This document shows positions 22,710 to 23,410 of a DNA stretch of 23,410 nt, piece after piece. Under the pieces are notes generated by a model that made no database searches, was not told the origin of the DNA, and was given only the letters and a program-made list of their open reading frames with translations. The translations under genes were made by a program, and so were the position numbers. This DNA comes from Alphaproteobacteria bacterium (GTDB taxonomy: Bacteria; Pseudomonadota; Alphaproteobacteria; ATCC43930; CGMCC-115725): contig VAZT01000295.1 of NCBI GenBank assembly GCA_005884825.1, forward strand, positions 1 to 23,410, in the 5' to 3' direction. Position 1 is the stretch's first letter, and the number at the start of each line of letters is the position of its first letter.

Positions 22710-23410
22710 ATGCGAGTGTTGGTGCTCGGCGCGGGCGGCATGCTCGGCCACAAGATCCTCGAGCGGCTCGCCGGGGATTGCGAAGCGATCGGCACCTTGC
22801 GCGGATCGGGGGAGCCGTACACGTCGGCTCCGGCCTTGGCAGGGGCAAATCTGCGTCTCGGGATTTCGGTCGAGGATCTCGGGTCTGTCGCTCGTGCCGT
22901 CGACGAGACGCGGCCGCACGCGGTCGTCAATTGCATCGGCATTGTGAAACAGCGCGAGGCGGCGAAGGACCCGGCCCCTGCGATCGCGATCAATGCGCTG
23001 TTTCCCCACCTTCTCGCTGGGCTGTGTCAGGAGCGCGGCGCGCGGCTTGTGCATTTCAGTACCGACTGCGTCTTTTCCGGCCGATGCGGACCCTATAGCG
23101 AGAGCGATCCCTCCGATGCCGAGGATCTCTATGGGCGAACGAAATTTCTCGGCGAGGTCGGTGGGGCGGGCTGTCTGACCATCCGTTCGTCGATTATTGG
23201 ACGGGAAATCGCCGGCCGGACAGGACTGCTCGAGTGGTTTCTCGCTCAGCGCGGCCACCGGATCAAAGGATTTGCCGGTGCGCTCTACAGCGGGCTCACG
23301 ACGCTGGCAATGGCCGATCTGGTTTTCGACTTGCTGACCCGATTTCGCGATATCGAGGGCGTTTGGCACGTCTCGGGCGAGCCTATCAGCAAATTTGAGC
23401 TTCTGCAGCT
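22710..23410 (+). CDS. RmlD-like NAD(P)-dependent sugar reductase, SDR family (3' end outside window)
   Basis: The open frame begins at ATG 22710 (cAGGAcgg 9 bases upstream) and runs off the window after 233 codons. The N-terminus RVLVLGAGGMLGHKILERL is an SDR nucleotide-binding motif. VVNCIGIVKQ, AIAINALFPHLLA, LVHFSTDCVFSG and the catalytic YxxxK in LYGRTKFLGE follow in the order of dTDP-4-dehydrorhamnose reductase-like proteins (RmlD_sub_bind). The cofactor-binding and catalytic residues are present. The true substrate could be dTDP-4-keto-rhamnose or a UDP-activated 4-keto-amino sugar, as this subgroup also occurs next to UDP-GlcNAc-modifying genes. No rmlABC genes are in the window, so the rml name is not given. 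It starts 22 bases after the methyltransferase stop. Confidence 0.82.
   Translation, partial: MRVLVLGAGGMLGHKILERLAGDCEAIGTLRGSGEPYTSAPALAGANLRLGISVEDLGSVARAVDETRPHAVVNCIGIVKQREAAKDPAPAIAINALFPHLLAGLCQERGARLVHFSTDCVFSGRCGPYSESDPSDAEDLYGRTKFLGEVGGAGCLTIRSSIIGREIAGRTGLLEWFLAQRGHRIKGFAGALYSGLTTLAMADLVFDLLTRFRDIEGVWHVSGEPISKFELLQ

Noticed and set aside
1..23410. tRNA genes, CRISPR arrays or prophage genes
   Set aside because: No cloverleaf-like sequence, regularly spaced repeat array or phage structural protein was seen when reading both strands.

Overview
The window looks like a chromosomal segment of a GC-rich alphaproteobacterium, possibly a Rhodospirillales-type organism. The grounds are the sdhE/recG divergent pair at the left edge, the strong GC bias and GTG/TTG starts, and an exopolysaccharide (EPS) or O-antigen locus headed by an EPS-associated MarR-like regulator. 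No tRNA, rRNA, insertion sequence, CRISPR array or phage gene was recognised. There is no gene-free stretch longer than about 180 bases.

Layout. Positions 1-60 (minus) hold the first 20 codons of sdhE, divergent from recG (107-2185). Next comes a secreted lysozyme-like/lytic-transglycosylase-like protein (2304-3365). The polysaccharide locus then starts from a promoter at about 3384-3413 that carries a perfect palindrome in its spacer. Its first two genes are regulators, overlapping by one base: a MarR-type winged-helix protein fused to a Rossmann-like domain (3441-4124) and a NusG/RfaH-type antiterminator (4124-4621). The leader after the antiterminator gene holds a 14-bp bulged hairpin running into TGCGGTAGCATG, a 10/12 match to the enterobacterial ops element that recruits RfaH.

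Downstream are wbpB (broken), wbpD and wbpE, the route towards 2,3-diacetamido-2,3-dideoxy-hexuronic acid sugars. They are followed by an ABC-2 polysaccharide exporter (Wzm/Wzt, the latter with a C-terminal extension) and two SAM methyltransferases. A third methyltransferase, a paralogue of the second, lies on the minus strand and overlaps it tail to tail by 25 bp. From 12689 the plus-strand series resumes: a GT4 glycosyltransferase, a glutamine-dependent asparagine-synthase-like amidotransferase, a GT4-like pseudogene, another glycosyltransferase, a broken GT2, two tandem paralogous glycosyltransferases, a further methyltransferase and the 5' part of an RmlD-like SDR that runs off the window.

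Together the genes suggest an ABC-exported glycan containing diacetamido-uronic acid, possibly amidated and methylated, under antitermination control. The most puzzling feature is a series of apparent short deletions. Three shift the frame inside genes or fuse neighbours (near 5015, 5542, 16770 and 18566 in total), and two more are probably in frame (near 17651 and 19536). All are in sugar-enzyme genes, while the flanking genes look intact. Real decay, recombination and assembly error cannot be separated from sequence alone.
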